In this document: positions 23,845 to 35,873 of the stretch, piece after piece
How the letters are laid out: every line of letters begins with the position of its first letter
Position numbering within the stretch: the stretch's first letter is position 1
Notes under the pieces: model-generated
Database searches by the model: none
What the model was told of the DNA's origin: nothing
What the model saw: the letters and a program-made list of their open reading frames with translations, nothing else
Made by a program: the position numbers and the translations under genes
Assembly: GCF_000204055.1 (NCBI RefSeq)
Contig: NW_006768776.1
Span: 989,204-1,053,203 of the forward strand
DNA length: 64,000 nucleotides
Reading direction: 5' to 3'
Source of the DNA: Melampsora larici-populina 98AG31
Taxonomy: Eukaryota; Basidiomycota; Pucciniomycetes; Pucciniales; Melampsoraceae

Positions 23845-26033
23845 ATGATTGAACAAGACAAAAATCATTCTAAAATTGCTAAACCAATCTACAAGACAGC
23901 ACACCAGCTTGCTCACATCCACCAAAATTGGGAACAACTCAAAGTCTGCATTGAAAAAGCCAAAGCCTATTATATTAAACACTCACCTTCACCTTCAGTC
24001 TTGATTGAACATCACAACACCCTGCTTGAACTGTGTGAATACAATAATCTACTAAAGGAACTCAATCTCTCAAGCCGAGGATCATGCAAGATTGAAGCCT
24101 CAAAATCAGTAGCAAAGGCAGTGATGTCTCAAAAAATTGACGGTAAACCTGGTTTGGGAGGTGGACCTGGTCACGCAGCTCAGATTCAAAAGCAAGCAAG
24201 TCATCTGATAGATTACAATCAACTGATAGAACCATGTACTGGTAAGGCCAACCAGCATCCCTCAATGCTTGACAATCCTAAACTTTTCCGGATGATCACA
24301 GATTGGATTTCAGATGATCAGGTTGGCAAGGTATGTACATAGCTTTGAACTTAATTGCTGCTACATTTGATTTTAAAATGATGATTTGTCTGCTCAGATC
24401 ACACCTCAAAAGCTTGCTTGTCATGTCAATGAAGAGATTTTACCTCAATTTGACAAATATTCCAATGATATTTCAGTTCCTACGGCTAATAAATGGATGC
24501 ATAAGCTTGGGATACATGTTACACTTGTTTCTAAATGTATCTATTACAATGGTCACGAACGTGCGGACGTTGTTTTGAAGAGACAGGATTTTGACAAGCA
24601 ACTCAATGAATTCAGCAAATGTGAAGTTGATTACACCGGAAATGAGCTAGATCAGATTGTGCACCCAAAACTTGAAGGCTCAACCCAAGAGATTGTTTGG
24701 ATTTATCAGGACGAGTGGACTATTCACACAGGCAAGGAACCAAAATATGCTTGGTTGTCAGAGAAGGACTGCGCACTCAAACGGAAGAGTGAAGGAAAAT
24801 TGATGCATCTTTCAGACTTTATTGAAAATAAACATGGTTGTCTTGTAATACCTCCAGAGGTGGACTGCACACTCCCATTCAAGGATGCTGCAGTTGTAAT
24901 TTACCCTGGTAGTCAAGGTGATGCATGGTGGAACTGGCGTCAACTGATTGAACAGGTCAAAACTCGAGCAATTCCAATTTTTGAGTTTCTGAACCCTGGA
25001 TGTCAAGCTCTCTTCATATTCGACTGTTCCTCGGCTCACAAATCTTTTTCTCATGATGCTCTTTGGGTTGAAAAGATGAACTTAGGATCTGGTGGTGTAA
25101 AACCTTGTCCTCAAGATACTATCATCCCTTCTGATGATCCAAACATACCTGCCAACCTGCGAGGCCAAATTCAGACAATGAACTTTCCTTCCAATTATAC
25201 TGGTGTCAAGAAAATCAAAGATCAGCCCGACCTCAAATTAGCAGACCAACCAAAAGGAGTCCAGCAAATTCTAGCCGAACAAGGACTGTGGAGCTATCAC
25301 AACCAACAATGCGCATTAAGAGGTCTCAAAGCCATGGTATTGAAGTGTGAAAATTGCAGACAAACCGGTTCTGCTAAAGACAAGATTCGTCAATCCGAAA
25401 GGATTATTGAAAATGCCTCCCTAGTTACCAAGTCAGTCAACTCGGAACCAAATGAAGCTTCATCACCCAACAACAACGTTCAAGATTGCTGTGCGTACAA
25501 GGTCCTCTCCAATCAATCCGACTTCAAAAACGAAAAGCCGGTGCTCCAGAAAGTTATTGAAGATGCAGGCCACTTGTGCATGTTTTTACTCAAGTTTCAC
25601 TGCGAATGGAACCCTATCAAGCTTCTTTGGTGCTATATCAAACCACGTAAGCCATTTTTGACTACTGTATAAACCACACCAGTTCATTGATTTCATTGTT
25701 TACATCTTGATTTGGCTCTAGGATATCGTAAATTGAGTCACACTGCCAATACTATCCAAGAAGCTAAAACTCTATGGCAAACTGTGAGGACCACCTGTCC
25801 CCTTATCACCATACGCAAGTTTTTCAAGAAAGTTGATAAATTAAGAAGTGACCTAATGTAAGTTGTTCTGGTTTGTTTCAAACAGACAGACATAATCTCT
25901 TTGTATACAATCATAATATGTGAATTCATCCTGTAGGGCAAAAACAAAGGGACCCAATCCAAACGCGCAGGTCTACACTTCTCATCGACAAGTTCCGCTC
26001 ACAGCGGCAACAGACGTCAACCTTTCCAATTGA
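23845..26033 (+). CDS. DDE-superfamily transposase, open but with a mutated catalytic motif (655 aa)
   Basis: Exons 23845-24330, 24398-25646, 25722-25857 and 25937-26033 join without a stop to 655 residues. Basidiomycete relatives are annotated as DDE superfamily endonucleases. Visible landmarks: KWMHKLGI and NGHERADVV near residues 195-220, IYQDEWTIHTG with the first Asp near 275, IFEFLNPGCQALFIFDCSSAH with the second Asp near 375, and GHLCMFLLKFHCEWNPIK near 565. The family usually reads CELNPIE at the last site; here the final Glu is Lys (AAG, one base from GAG) and Leu is Trp. If that Glu is the third catalytic residue, as in IS630/Tc1 proteins, the enzyme is inactive. The superfamily within DDE transposases is not certain. 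Confidence 0.8.
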
Positions 26034-26530
26034 ATCACATCGAATCTCAAGATTTTCGATTTTTAGTAAACAACTCGGCACTCAAGCCAAAACAAACCCT
26101 CTGATCTCATAAAACAACTACACACCGATAGCAATAGGTCTGAACATCCAATGAATGATTTCTTGTGATCTGTCTTTATTTTTCTTTATTTTGTTGTTTT
26201 TGTATTTTTTATTGTTTCTCTCCAGGTATCATTAGTTTCTTTTTCTCTCAGCACTTGTCACATGCATCACATGAAATCTCAAAGTTTTAAGTAAACGACT
26301 TTGCACTTGAGCCAAAAATCACACCTCTGATCTTTTAAAAAAACTACACATCTCCAATCTCTAAAAACACTGCCCATCAATAGCAATGGGTCTGAACATC
26401 CCATAGCTGTTCTTGCATGCTCTTAATGTCAAATCTCATGCCAGAACTTCGGATTTTCAAAAAAAAATGAAAAAAATAAAAAAATAAAGATAAAAATAAA
26501 AATAATCCGTCATCAGATTCTTTAAAAAAG

Positions 26531-26757
26531 CTATACATAGGAAACGACTGGGTTAAGGATCATGATTCTGCTTTCAAATGCTCAAAAAGTTGAGATTGGA
26601 GCGAGAACATTGAATTTTTAAAAAGACAATGAAAACAAAAATCTGTGATCGGATCCAAAAAAAAAGCTATGCATGGGAAGCGACTGGGTTTAGGATCATG
26701 ATTCTGTTTTCAAATGCTTGAAAAGTTGAGATTGGAGTGAGAACATTGAATTTGAAA
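26531..26757. repeat. Imperfect tandem repeat of about 137 bases
   Basis: The stretch from CGACTGGGTTAAGGATCATG (near 26547) through GAGAACATTGAATTT recurs about 137 bases on, with scattered differences. A second repeated phrase, GGTCTGAACATCC, occurs at about 26127 and 26389. Both lie between the transposase stop and the right terminus of the DDE transposon. Confidence 0.75.
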
Positions 26758-27091
26758 AAATGGAATATCGCGCCTGAAATTTGGCTGAAATTTCAAAGGC
26801 TTTGACACTACCCACTATACCAACCGTGTGAAAGGTGTTTTGCTGGAAAGTCAAACTCACACACATGGTGAGCTGTCAACTATTCAGACCGCGCTGCATG
26901 GTCATTTTGTGACCAAGGTCGGTAAACATAACATACAGCTTACGTGTGTACGTTTACCAACCTGTGTTGGAGATGCTCTAACTACACACGCAGGATGTGT
27001 AAGTTGTTTTTGGTTGGCTACGTGATATGCAATACTGATTTTGATGTACAGCTGTTGTGAAAATCATCAGTAAGTTTTGAGGTCATGTGTG

Positions 27092-27545
27092 TTGCCTGGG
27101 GCTGTGACCCGGCCCTGAGTGGGACAGGGCAACCCCAGGGCATTGCCCGGCCTGTGGCAGACCCAATGGGATCCAGAAAACACTCAGGGGCAACCAGGGC
27201 ACAACCCACATTGATTATAAGTGCTAAAAGGGGCCATAGGGGGGATTTCTGGCATTTATTGCACATCTAGGTGTATGAAATTGTATATAAACCTTATATC
27301 AGCCTACTCAGAGCTTGGAAAGAGCCATGGGGCCCAACTGATCAGAAGGCAATTTTTTACATCTTTCAACAAAAGAAATGATGGCACCCAGGCAGCCTGG
27401 TCTGTCTGAGGTGCCCACAGGGCTTTTATGACTCTTATTAAGTAGGTTTTGGTGTGTCAGGGCACATACTGTCTGCTTGCAGAAAACAGCAGGCACAGTC
27501 GGCCGGGCGGGGCCAGGGTTGGGTCACAGCCCTAGCATTGCCCAG
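27092..27545. repeat. GC-rich segment with inverted ends
   Basis: GGGCTGTGACCC near 27101 pairs with GGGTCACAGCCC near 27522, with further weaker pairing (GGCCCTG and CAGGG). The segment is clearly richer in G and C than its surroundings (GGGACAGGGCAACCCCAGGG). It may be a non-autonomous element or an end of one. No coding frame of note. Confidence 0.5.
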
Positions 27546-30257
27546 AAACCTAGGGTTTGATCTGTGGTCCAAAACCCCTTTTTTCTCAATTTCTCAAGCC
27601 TAAACCTTATTTAGGTTCCTCTAACTTTATTTGTTATATCTGACATTCTTGAACGGTTCTTTGATTCATACATCTTGATTCAAGCAATCAAGTTTCTTTA
27701 GCATGGTGTGTGCTGCCTTTCAGTTCCACCTCAATTTAACTGACCTCCACCTGCTGCCTCCTTGAGTGGCCACTTCCACACTCACCTGTGCACACTGGAA
27801 AGCACCCAATGTATAGGATGATACAGACTCCTGTATCATCACATGTACTTTGAAAATCGCCTTATAGAATTAGCTAGTTGCTAGCTGCTGCTAGGGTAAC
27901 TTACAACACCCAACAAAATTTGCTAAGTCCCCAGTTCCACAAGGGGATCCCCTTTGCTCCCTCATGCACTTAGGGTATCCGGCCCTTGCAGGCTCAGCCC
28001 AACCCAAGACAGAGTCATTCTTGCTTGAAAAATGGCAGTGGCACTTTTGACAAACACTTTAGCTCATGAAAGCATGTATTTTTTTTGAAATGCCCCATGG
28101 TACTTACACAAAAACACTGAAAACATAAAGTTGAAACTAGGATCCGATCCCAGCTTGTGCAGCAGTCAGCTTCATGAATCAGACTATCCTGAGGCTCAAG
28201 ACGTGGATACAACAAAAATGTCAAAGGGATGAGATAGAAAAACTTAGTGGAGAGGCTTACTGCAAGAATTATGATGACAAATGGGATAGTGATTCAGAAA
28301 GCCTTGAACCTGAAAAGGGACCCATTCATATGTCCCAGACACCTTGTTGGTCATGATCTCCTCATTCATGTGTGTTTCTTGCCGGATACTCATCTCAATA
28401 TTTCAGTCAACAAATGTACCAGCCTTTGTGGACTAGCTGTCTGTGGGTCAGTGAAGATTATTATGTTCAACACAACCTGATGATGAACAATACAATACAG
28501 CCTGCCAATCTGATCTAGTTTTGTCACAAAATCAGGGCTCTTTATTTTGCACCCCTGAAATCTGCATACCTAGAAGACGGCAAACCACATTCTGATGAAG
28601 CTCCAGAGATAGAACAACTTTCTGAACTTTCTGAGATTGAGCAATCCCATGAAGAGTCTGGCATGACACAATCTACTAAGATAGAGCAACCTTCTGACAC
28701 AGAGCACTGCACTGCTTGGCCTAAGTGGTCCAAAGCTCACAGCACCCCTTATACCACTATACCTGGCTTCAAGACTATCTCAAGCCCAAAAAGCCTGTAC
28801 TGTGTTGCCAATAGTCCATGAATATCAATATCATCTCCAGAACTTTGAACCATGATTTTGAAAGGATCAATGATGTACCATTGCTTTGATAAAATCAAGT
28901 GTTGATCCTTCCCAAACTTAAAGCTATATGTCACAAGCAAATCATTGCCTCCCTAGATGCATTGAGAAATGTAACCACCAAAATCAAAAGCTCAGTTTTT
29001 GAGCAACATAAGGAACTCCATTTATATGTGTATCAAATGGTGCACAAGAACCGGAAGTTACTTACCAGCTCTGATTGCATATCAATTTTTACACATCTAC
29101 CACAAGAGGAGGTGGCTCTTGTAGACTGAAATATTTGTATGGATATCTCTGTCTAGAATCTACTTTTGTTTTGTCATCAACTCTTTTATTGCAAATTTTT
29201 CTTTCTATAGAGTCATATCCTGACATGAGTGCAATTATTCTTGAAGAAGAGTCTGTATATATATGTACCTTTCATTGTTCAATAGAGACTTTGGCAAGGC
29301 TTTTTGACAATATAGTCATTCTTCCAAATCACCACTACATATGCCTTGCACATACCAGACACAATGAAGTACTGGGGACCATTGATGGATGTTTCAGAAT
29401 TTGCTGAAAAATGTATGAATGGGTTTTTGCAAAAATTCAAAATAAATCATTAGCTGTGTGAGTGACTTGTCTGCAAATATGAATAAACTGCAAATGTTCA
29501 CTGATCCTGTGTTGGCATATTTGCATAGAGATGGCACCATGATGACTAAGTTGTGTGCACTTCAGCGGTTCACAGAGGACTTTTTGAGTATAGTGGAAGC
29601 CTTGCTTTTGTCAGGGCAGGATGTGAAATTTGGTTGGCTTCAAAGGGGGGCCAACCTGTGGCTCACATCACAATGGCCCAAGCCTGGCAGGCATCAGTGA
29701 TTTTCTGACAGTGAGAGTCCAACTCAATTTGGGATGTTATATCTGATAATGGATGGAAATTTCTCAAAGAGTATTTTTTATATGGATCAAATATATCTCT
29801 GAAGCAAATCAACCTATTATCTTGGGATCTTCATTAGTACGTGTGAAGAGGGAAGTTGAAGGATGGTATGATTTAAAAGCCATAATGAAACATATGAAAA
29901 CAGACAGAAATGGACACCCATTGTCCTTGGATCTCATTTGGCTTTTGGTAGATTTGTGGTATGATGGAATGGGCCATCCTGAGTTCAATGGTACAGAACC
30001 ACCATGTTTCATGGTTCTTCCTCCACAAAGAGAGTATATACTACTAAGACTTAGTCAAAGAAAGGGAAAAAAAGATTGTTGAGATACTCATATCATCCTT
30101 AAATTCAAAGACAATCCACGAGGCTTATTGGGCCTTGTGTGTGGTGGCCTATGGATGAAGGGTGTGTGAGCTGTTTGGCATCCAGTTATCATTGGTAAGG
30201 GTAGTTAACATAGGGTGTAGGCATGGCTGTCATCCGAGTGAATTGGTAGCTTGGCAT
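27546..30257. other. Decayed coding repeat of unknown family
   Basis: Several short open stretches on the plus strand in different frames (about 28174-28354, 28899-29127, 29458-29698 and 29753-30080) have normal-looking protein composition, for example HPLSLDLIWLLVDLWYDG and QKYHLIL-like segments, but are separated by stops. They look like pieces of a degraded transposable element or pseudogene. I could not name the family. Confidence 0.4.
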
Positions 30258-30527
30258 ATGGTTGCTAGTGCCGAGAAGCGTCAAATCCCACACCGGATAT
30301 TTATCAAAAACTACACTTCAAGACAAGATTTGGTTATGTTGTAGAAACCAACTAAAACAAGAAGTTCAAATATTGAATTTCCAATGACATATCTGGATTG
30401 CCATCAATGTCAGGAGTCCAACAGTATCCTTGGCTCCCAAATTCAGTGAGTTTTGTGGCTCGGCCTCAAGTTGGCAGAGTAATACTCGCTGGTCCGACCT
30501 TTGACGCTTCTCGGCACTACCAACCAT
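30258..30527. mobile_element. 270-base inverted-repeat element
   Basis: ATGGTTGCTAGTGCCGAGAA plus eight bases (30258-30285) recurs inverted at 30500-30527 with one mismatch in 28. The interior is AT-rich and has no coding frame. Likely a MITE; a target duplication is not clear. Confidence 0.65.
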
Positions 30528-31009
30528 AGTTAGTTTTTTGGGCAGGGTTGGGTTTTCTTTCATTCTGAACTCTCTCCATTTTGTATTCTTATTTCTCCTC
30601 TCCTACGCCTAGTAAGACAAAGCTGAAACTTTGAAGAAAAACAAGGATTTTTAAGTTGCTCAAATTGCTACTCATTACAAAAATGTCGTAAGAGCTTGTG
30701 TGTAGAAAAGATCAAACAAGTTCAAGATAACAAAAAAGAAATCATCATTTGTGTTATAATACAAAACTTTGAAAACACTCATATGCATTGTCCTTTTCTG
30801 GGCTGAGAGAGTTTACAAACAAAAGAATAGAAACACAATTTTTCCTCTGAACTAAACAGCGGAAGAGAAGTGATGTAAAAAGAAGTCAATGATGATCAAA
30901 AATTGAAGCTCAGAGCACCACCAATGTTCACTATATGAAGAAAACCATAACAAAATTGAGAACCTGGAAGCTTTATATAGTGGCATTTGACCTTTGTAAA
31001 TAAGAATTC

Positions 31010-32255
31010 TATTTAGTGAAAGCCAATGTCAGTGAAAACCAAGGCTTGCAGAGTCAAGTATCACTGACTTTTAAGGCTTCCTGTGGTAACCGTTCATGCA
31101 ACAAACTCCTTTTCTGGAGAGCTCAAGTCATCAGATGTAGACCGCTTTTGCAAAAAATTGTAAGTGGTAGGAAGTGGAATAAACTGTCCACCACGATTAT
31201 AACCAAATACATTCCCATGTCTAAACATTGGGAACTGTTGATAATATCTACCGAGTGGTGCAAGTCCAACTAAACCGTTTGGGTATTGTGGTGCGATATT
31301 GAAGCGAAATCCAGTAGGAAAGACATTTGATGGAACGGAAATTTGTACTCCGTTATTGTAGATAAAGTAGTTGTTATTAAATTGGTATAAAGGGTTATTG
31401 TTATAAACGGGTAAACCAAAGGTGCTGTAACTGAACAGGCCACGCTGGAAATTGAACTGTCTGGTGGCCAGATGCTGGGTACTAGTTTCTTCTACAAATA
31501 AAACAAAAGTATTGGTCAGCTCTGTGAAAGAAGGATATGTAGATCTTTGTCATATGTACCTTGTTGACCAGCAGTAGAGTGTAAGGCAATGAGGAATGCA
31601 AAGACATCAAAGTACATTTTTTTAACAAACATCTTGCAAGAGTGTTGAGTGAATACGATTTGCAAAGTAGGCGAGAGTGAGTTATATAAGATAGATAAAT
31701 TCTGATAGATGCGCGAGTAAGCTGAAGAGTTGTTGGTTGAGATTGATTTATGGATATCTATGACCACCCTTCATAGGTTTTTCTTTCACGGTGAGGTGAG
31801 TGGCTTTTGCCTGAGATCCTCACCTGTCAGCTTGACATTGTGCTCAGAGCCCTCCATTTCGGCTCGGATGGAGCTGATGAATGAAGCCTGGTTCAATAAG
31901 ACATCCCTCAAAATTTCCTATTTACTTACCACTCACATATCCAAATGTCGCTCGGAGCGTCGGCGCGACTGCAGTGCAATACTTTTATACATATCTCTCG
32001 ACCAAAGATCAATCGCGGGTGTTGGGCTGAATATGGAAGCGTGCCAAGACCTCAGCGTGTTGAAGTGAATTCCTTGGATCTTTCCGTTTTGACAGCTTCA
32101 CCCTCGGAGACGCAGACGTATCCTTTTGTCGCGTAATTGGGGGCAGTGCAACTTGCACTCAAGTCGCTTGGAGCATCGAAGATAGGCCGGGTCCACAACT
32201 CCGCCCTGGACAGGAGCAAATCACAGGGTACACGGAAACTAACTCATGAATCATA
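31010..32255 (-). repeat. Copy A of an inverted segmental duplication
   Basis: This segment, read on the minus strand, matches 50050-51340 on the plus strand. Shared blocks include the coding region, the leader (AACTCTTCAGCT, CATCTATCAGAATTTA), an upstream block (CCGACGCTCCGAGC), GAGGGCTC(T/C)GAGCAC, and a distal block (TTGCACTGCCCCC). The 3' flank (TTTTCACTGA) is also shared. The copies are about 19 kb apart in opposite orientation. Confidence 0.8.
31094..31632 (-). CDS. Small secreted Asn/Tyr/Phe-rich protein, copy A (156 aa)
   Basis: Exons 31632-31560 and 31491-31094 (minus strand) give 156 residues. The signal peptide is MFVKKMYFDVFAFLIALHST followed by AGQ. The mature part lacks Cys and is rich in Asn, Tyr, Phe, Gln and Pro (YNNNPLYQFNNNYFIYNNG, FGYNRGGQFIPLPTTYN). 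The intron falls right after the signal peptide. It is a paralogue of the gene at 50700: same intron position and phase, same leader, and matching blocks such as TRQF, YNNN, NNNYF and QYP. No known domain; candidate effector or cell-wall protein by inference. Confidence 0.8.
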
Positions 32256-33150
32256 CCTGGCAGCGGAGTGCTACGTAGCACCGGTTGCAGGCCCAGGAAG
32301 AGCTTGGTGCTTGTTAACCGTCAAAGTCCTCAATTGACTTGATCGTAATTATACATCTTGACTCTGAACTATTTCCTTCGAAATCATATCTATGTTATTC
32401 TCAAGATCCTTGACACTTCACAATGGCAAAGATTGTAAAATTACCGTATTATAAGCCGTTTGCGCCCAAAGAATGGATCATGAAATGCTTCAGATTTTTT
32501 TTTTACAAAAAATGAATCTGCTTCTCAGGTGGGTTTTTCTCAGTGCGTTTTAAAAATTTGAAAAAATTGAGCAGGATATTTGATGAATGAGTATCAGATC
32601 TTGTTGCTCTACCAGAAGCATGCAGCTCGAACAAATAATGAATCTCGGTACGACTCTGTATACAATCCTCAACAGAATCAGCTAGAATCATCTCGCTTGA
32701 AAAAGCCCAAAGGAGTAAATACCAAAGCAATCTCAAAGCCTTCCAACCTGCCAAATTGGTTTCAATACATACTTACTCAAGTTTTTATACTTGATCATTC
32801 AATTTCTCTTGAATCATCAAACCATCCTCTTCTTTAACCCTTCTCCTCAAGTTTTCTCTTACCAAAAAAAAATCTCATTGATGAAAGGAAAAAAAAGATC
32901 TAATAGAAAAAAACCAGATCAACACACAAAAAAAATCAATTGAAAAACCAAAAGAAAAAAGAAATTTTTCCTTTCAAAGCTTTCAAAAAAAATCAATCAA
33001 ACTATCTTTGGAAAAAAATAAGCCTTTTATAATTTCTAGTCAAAGATCTTTTTGAGATTACATATACATCTCATCTCATCAATTTGCACACTCTAATTTT
33101 TTCCAAATCCAACTTTTATCCATCCATCCATCAATCCATCAATCCACTAA
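32256..33150. other. Spacer, no gene seen
   Basis: AT-rich with A-tracts near 32860-33000 and a short CATC repeat near 33120. It includes the 3' flank of the cytochrome c1 gene. Confidence 0.5.
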
Positions 33151-34645
33151 CTAATGCTTAGGACCGGTAGTAGGTGGAGGTGGATTGTACACCAACTTTC
33201 GACTTTTAATACCAGCCCATTTAAACCTCTTGACCCAAATACTCAAAGCCGTCAAAGTAGCCAAGATGATCACCGATTGTAATCCCATCTTCTTTCTTTG
33301 ATCTAATTCAGGTTCAGCCGTCCAAGCTAAGAAACTTACGACATCTTTAGCTAATTGAGATGTAGTGGCTGGAGTCCCATCTGGGTATTCTACTACTCCA
33401 TCGTACAAGACTCGAGCCATACCGATCGCACCACCTGGGAAATAAGGACTGATGGATCCCACACAACAAGATAAGCGATCTGAAGTTCAACATAAGACGC
33501 AAAGAAAACAAGTACTCACTTGTAATTCAGTCCTTCTCTGATCTGTACACCGGCTGGTGGATCCACATATCCAGTTAACAAAGCCATCACATAATCAGCA
33601 CCACCGTGTCGAGCTTTGACCATCAAACTTAGATCAGGTGGTAAGGCTCCTGCATTGGCTGATCTAGCTGCTTCTTCATTCGGATAAGGTTTTGGCATAT
33701 AATCTGAAAGTTTTCCTGGTCTTTGAAAGTTTTTGCCTTCGTCATCTGGTCCATCTTCGTACTCTACTTCACCGGCCATAGCTATATTGAATGTTGACAA
33801 AAGGTTATATTAGTGTTTTGGTTCAATCCTTATCGTTGAGATCGGATTCATGTGATAGCCTTCTTAGGGATAGAAAGTGATGTTTGCATTGGGGTTTGAT
33901 CACTTACCTTTGACTTCATCGACTGTATGTGAGACACCGACCAAGTTTCTCCAAGCGATCCGATCGAGTGAGTGGCATGCAGAACAAACTTCACGGTAAA
34001 CTTGATACCCACGACGAATGCTAAAAGACGGAAACAAAACCAAGACCTCCAATCAGTTTCCCCAAACCCACGTCCAAGTGATGATTATACGTACGCAGCA
34101 TGATCAAAGGTTTCAAAAGGTCCTTTGTGAGCCCAAGGATAACTAGGAGCATGAAGTCCGTGTTCAGCAGCAGTCATAGCCTAAAACCCGATCCAAGGTT
34201 TGGTCAACTGGTTGTGTGAAACTCAATCGATCAAGTTCATCACTCACTTGTGCTTCCGAAATAAATGGAACACCGTATAACTGAGTGTACCATGTTAAAG
34301 AACCAGCAGCAAAGACAGATGAGACCACTGCAGCTGTCCTTGAAGTCAAGACCGACTAAACCAACCCCCCCCCAAAAAAAAGATATTGTACCAAATCTCT
34401 TGATCAGTTTTCTCTTTCTTCAATCATCATATATATATACTGAATTCCAAGTTGTCTAACGAAAGATGATCGATTGATAAGTTCGGTTTAATGAAGAAGT
34501 TTGAACTGACCTCTGCTTTTGAAAAAGTAGTATTAGTGGAAATTGAACGAGACGAGAATCGAGGTAAATGACTCGTGAGTTGATGACGTGATGCTTGAGA
34601 TTTTAAGATGTTTGAAAATGGAATTCTAGTTGAGAAAGCCATCAT
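33151..34645 (-). CDS. CYT1: Cytochrome c1, heme protein of complex III
   Basis: Exons 34645-34511, 34355-34248, 34180-34095, 34020-33908, 33781-33520 and 33448-33151 give 333 residues. Cytochrome c1 passes electrons from the Rieske protein to cytochrome c in the mitochondrial inner membrane. The first 45 residues are a basic, Ser-rich mitochondrial presequence, then a hydrophobic sorting stretch ([14 protein letters not shown]). The heme site is CSACH in [19 protein letters not shown]. The axial Met is in [13 protein letters not shown]. The C-terminal anchor is [20 protein letters not shown] followed by a basic tail. All parts are intact. A second Met at codon 2 could also start. Confidence 0.95.
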
Positions 34646-35873
34646 AGAAAGTTAATTGTTTGTTTCTTTCTTTTCTAATTAGATGCTCGTTGGTTGGTTG
34701 GTTTGGTTTGGGTTGGATTGATAGCTATCGATCGGGTCGGTTGAAATCGGGTCAATTCTTGATACATACTTGGGTATGTCACTGGTCTGTTACTTGTCAG
34801 TGAAAGATCACACGTTTCCTGATCGACCCATCCCAGCGAGTGTTTTGGAAGCTCTGGTTCTCTCAAACTCACCTTAACTCATACCTCACCATTTCATCAA
34901 AAAGGAGAATCCCATTGCACCACCTCAATCAGACATATCTTTTCATGTATCTTTCCCTCATCAAATTCATCTGCTAAAATCTATGGCACATAGAATAATA
35001 GACAAAATAGATTAACCAATCATTAGGTGACCGTGTTATGTAGAAGTAGTCAATCTATTCACCAAGTGAATTCAAAATATGCACCAACCAAAAGCAAAAC
35101 AAACAGCTCAATAAGTTAATAAAATATATTGATTAAATTCTTATTTCTCTAAAGAGACGAAGAAATAAAGAAGACAAGGATATTTACAAAAGTATGAGCT
35201 ATATAAATGCTAGAATAAAAGGACTAAAGGTAAAATACCAAACAAAGTTCAAAATATAAACAAATAAGAAGTAAAAAAATGCATATATGTATGTTGAAAT
35301 TGAAGCCTAAACCTTAAGACCAGATTTTTTGATAAGAAAGTCATTTCATCTTGCAAAGAAAGGTCAAAACATAAGAACAATTCAATTCATTGACCCATTA
35401 ACCTGCGGCCCCAATTCAGAATTCTTGAGATCTGAGCTTTTTATATACACGGCTTCTTACATTATGATATCCGTAGACAGTTGTTCAAACTCCTGATTAG
35501 TGTTCAATGACGTAACGGTTTTTTATCAACTTTCAACCAAGAATTCTTTGTATGGTTATCGATTTCTTTCCCTTAAGACTTTAACATATTTTCAATAATG
35601 TTCTCTTAAATTTTATATGATCATGATATATACAATCAGTAGGAACTATGTATCAGATAAAATAAACCCTTCTTTTGGGGGAGGGTTTGATCAATTTTTT
35701 TAAAACTTTTCAACTCATTAAAATAAATCCGATCCATCCAGAAAAAACTCCCAAAACTTCATTAAATCTTGATTCAAACCCACACCAAAGAAGAAAAAAA
35801 ACCCAATCATCTCTAAACCTTCAAACACCCAACCCCCAAGCTTTTCATTCCAAAAAGACAACCAACTTTGATT
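34646..35873. other. Intergenic: 5' side of CYT1 and 3' side of RFC3
   Basis: AT-rich and without a convincing frame. The CYT1 promoter should lie in the first few hundred bases; no sharp element was picked out. Confidence 0.45.

Larger units (their letters stand above)
23591..26820. mobile_element. DDE transposon with perfect 35-base TIRs
   Basis: GTATAGTGGGTAGTGTCAAA and the next 15 bases (23591-23625) recur inverted, without mismatch, at 26786-26820. The match may extend outward to GTTGG (23571 and 26824), if a 16-base insert that includes a small palindrome (CTCCAAATATGGAG) at 23578 is ignored. The element encodes one four-exon transposase. Perfect TIRs suggest recent insertion into the surrounding Harbinger-like element. 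Confidence 0.85.
23274..26978. mobile_element. PIF/Harbinger-like element carrying a nested DDE transposon
   Basis: The ends GAGCATCTCCAAC (23274) and GTTGGAGATGCTC (to 26978) are inverted and perfect for 13 bases. The flanking triplets are TCA and TAA, close to the TWA duplication of PIF/Harbinger elements. Subterminal TGTAAACC and GGTAAAC blocks are also roughly inverted. The ends resemble those at 16028 and 46790. Most of the interior is another transposon, from 23591 to 26820. Confidence 0.7.

Noticed and set aside
27085..27270. Short frame in the GC-rich segment
   Set aside because: Open only because GC-rich DNA has few stops; no family features.
28140..28200. Possible tRNA-like block (GGATCCGATCCC)
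   Set aside because: No matching acceptor stem or anticodon arm could be folded around it.
32503..32754. Minus-strand frame with a signal-like hydrophobic start
   Set aside because: The hydrophobic stretch has no ATG at its start, there is no splicing support, and the sequence is low-complexity flank.
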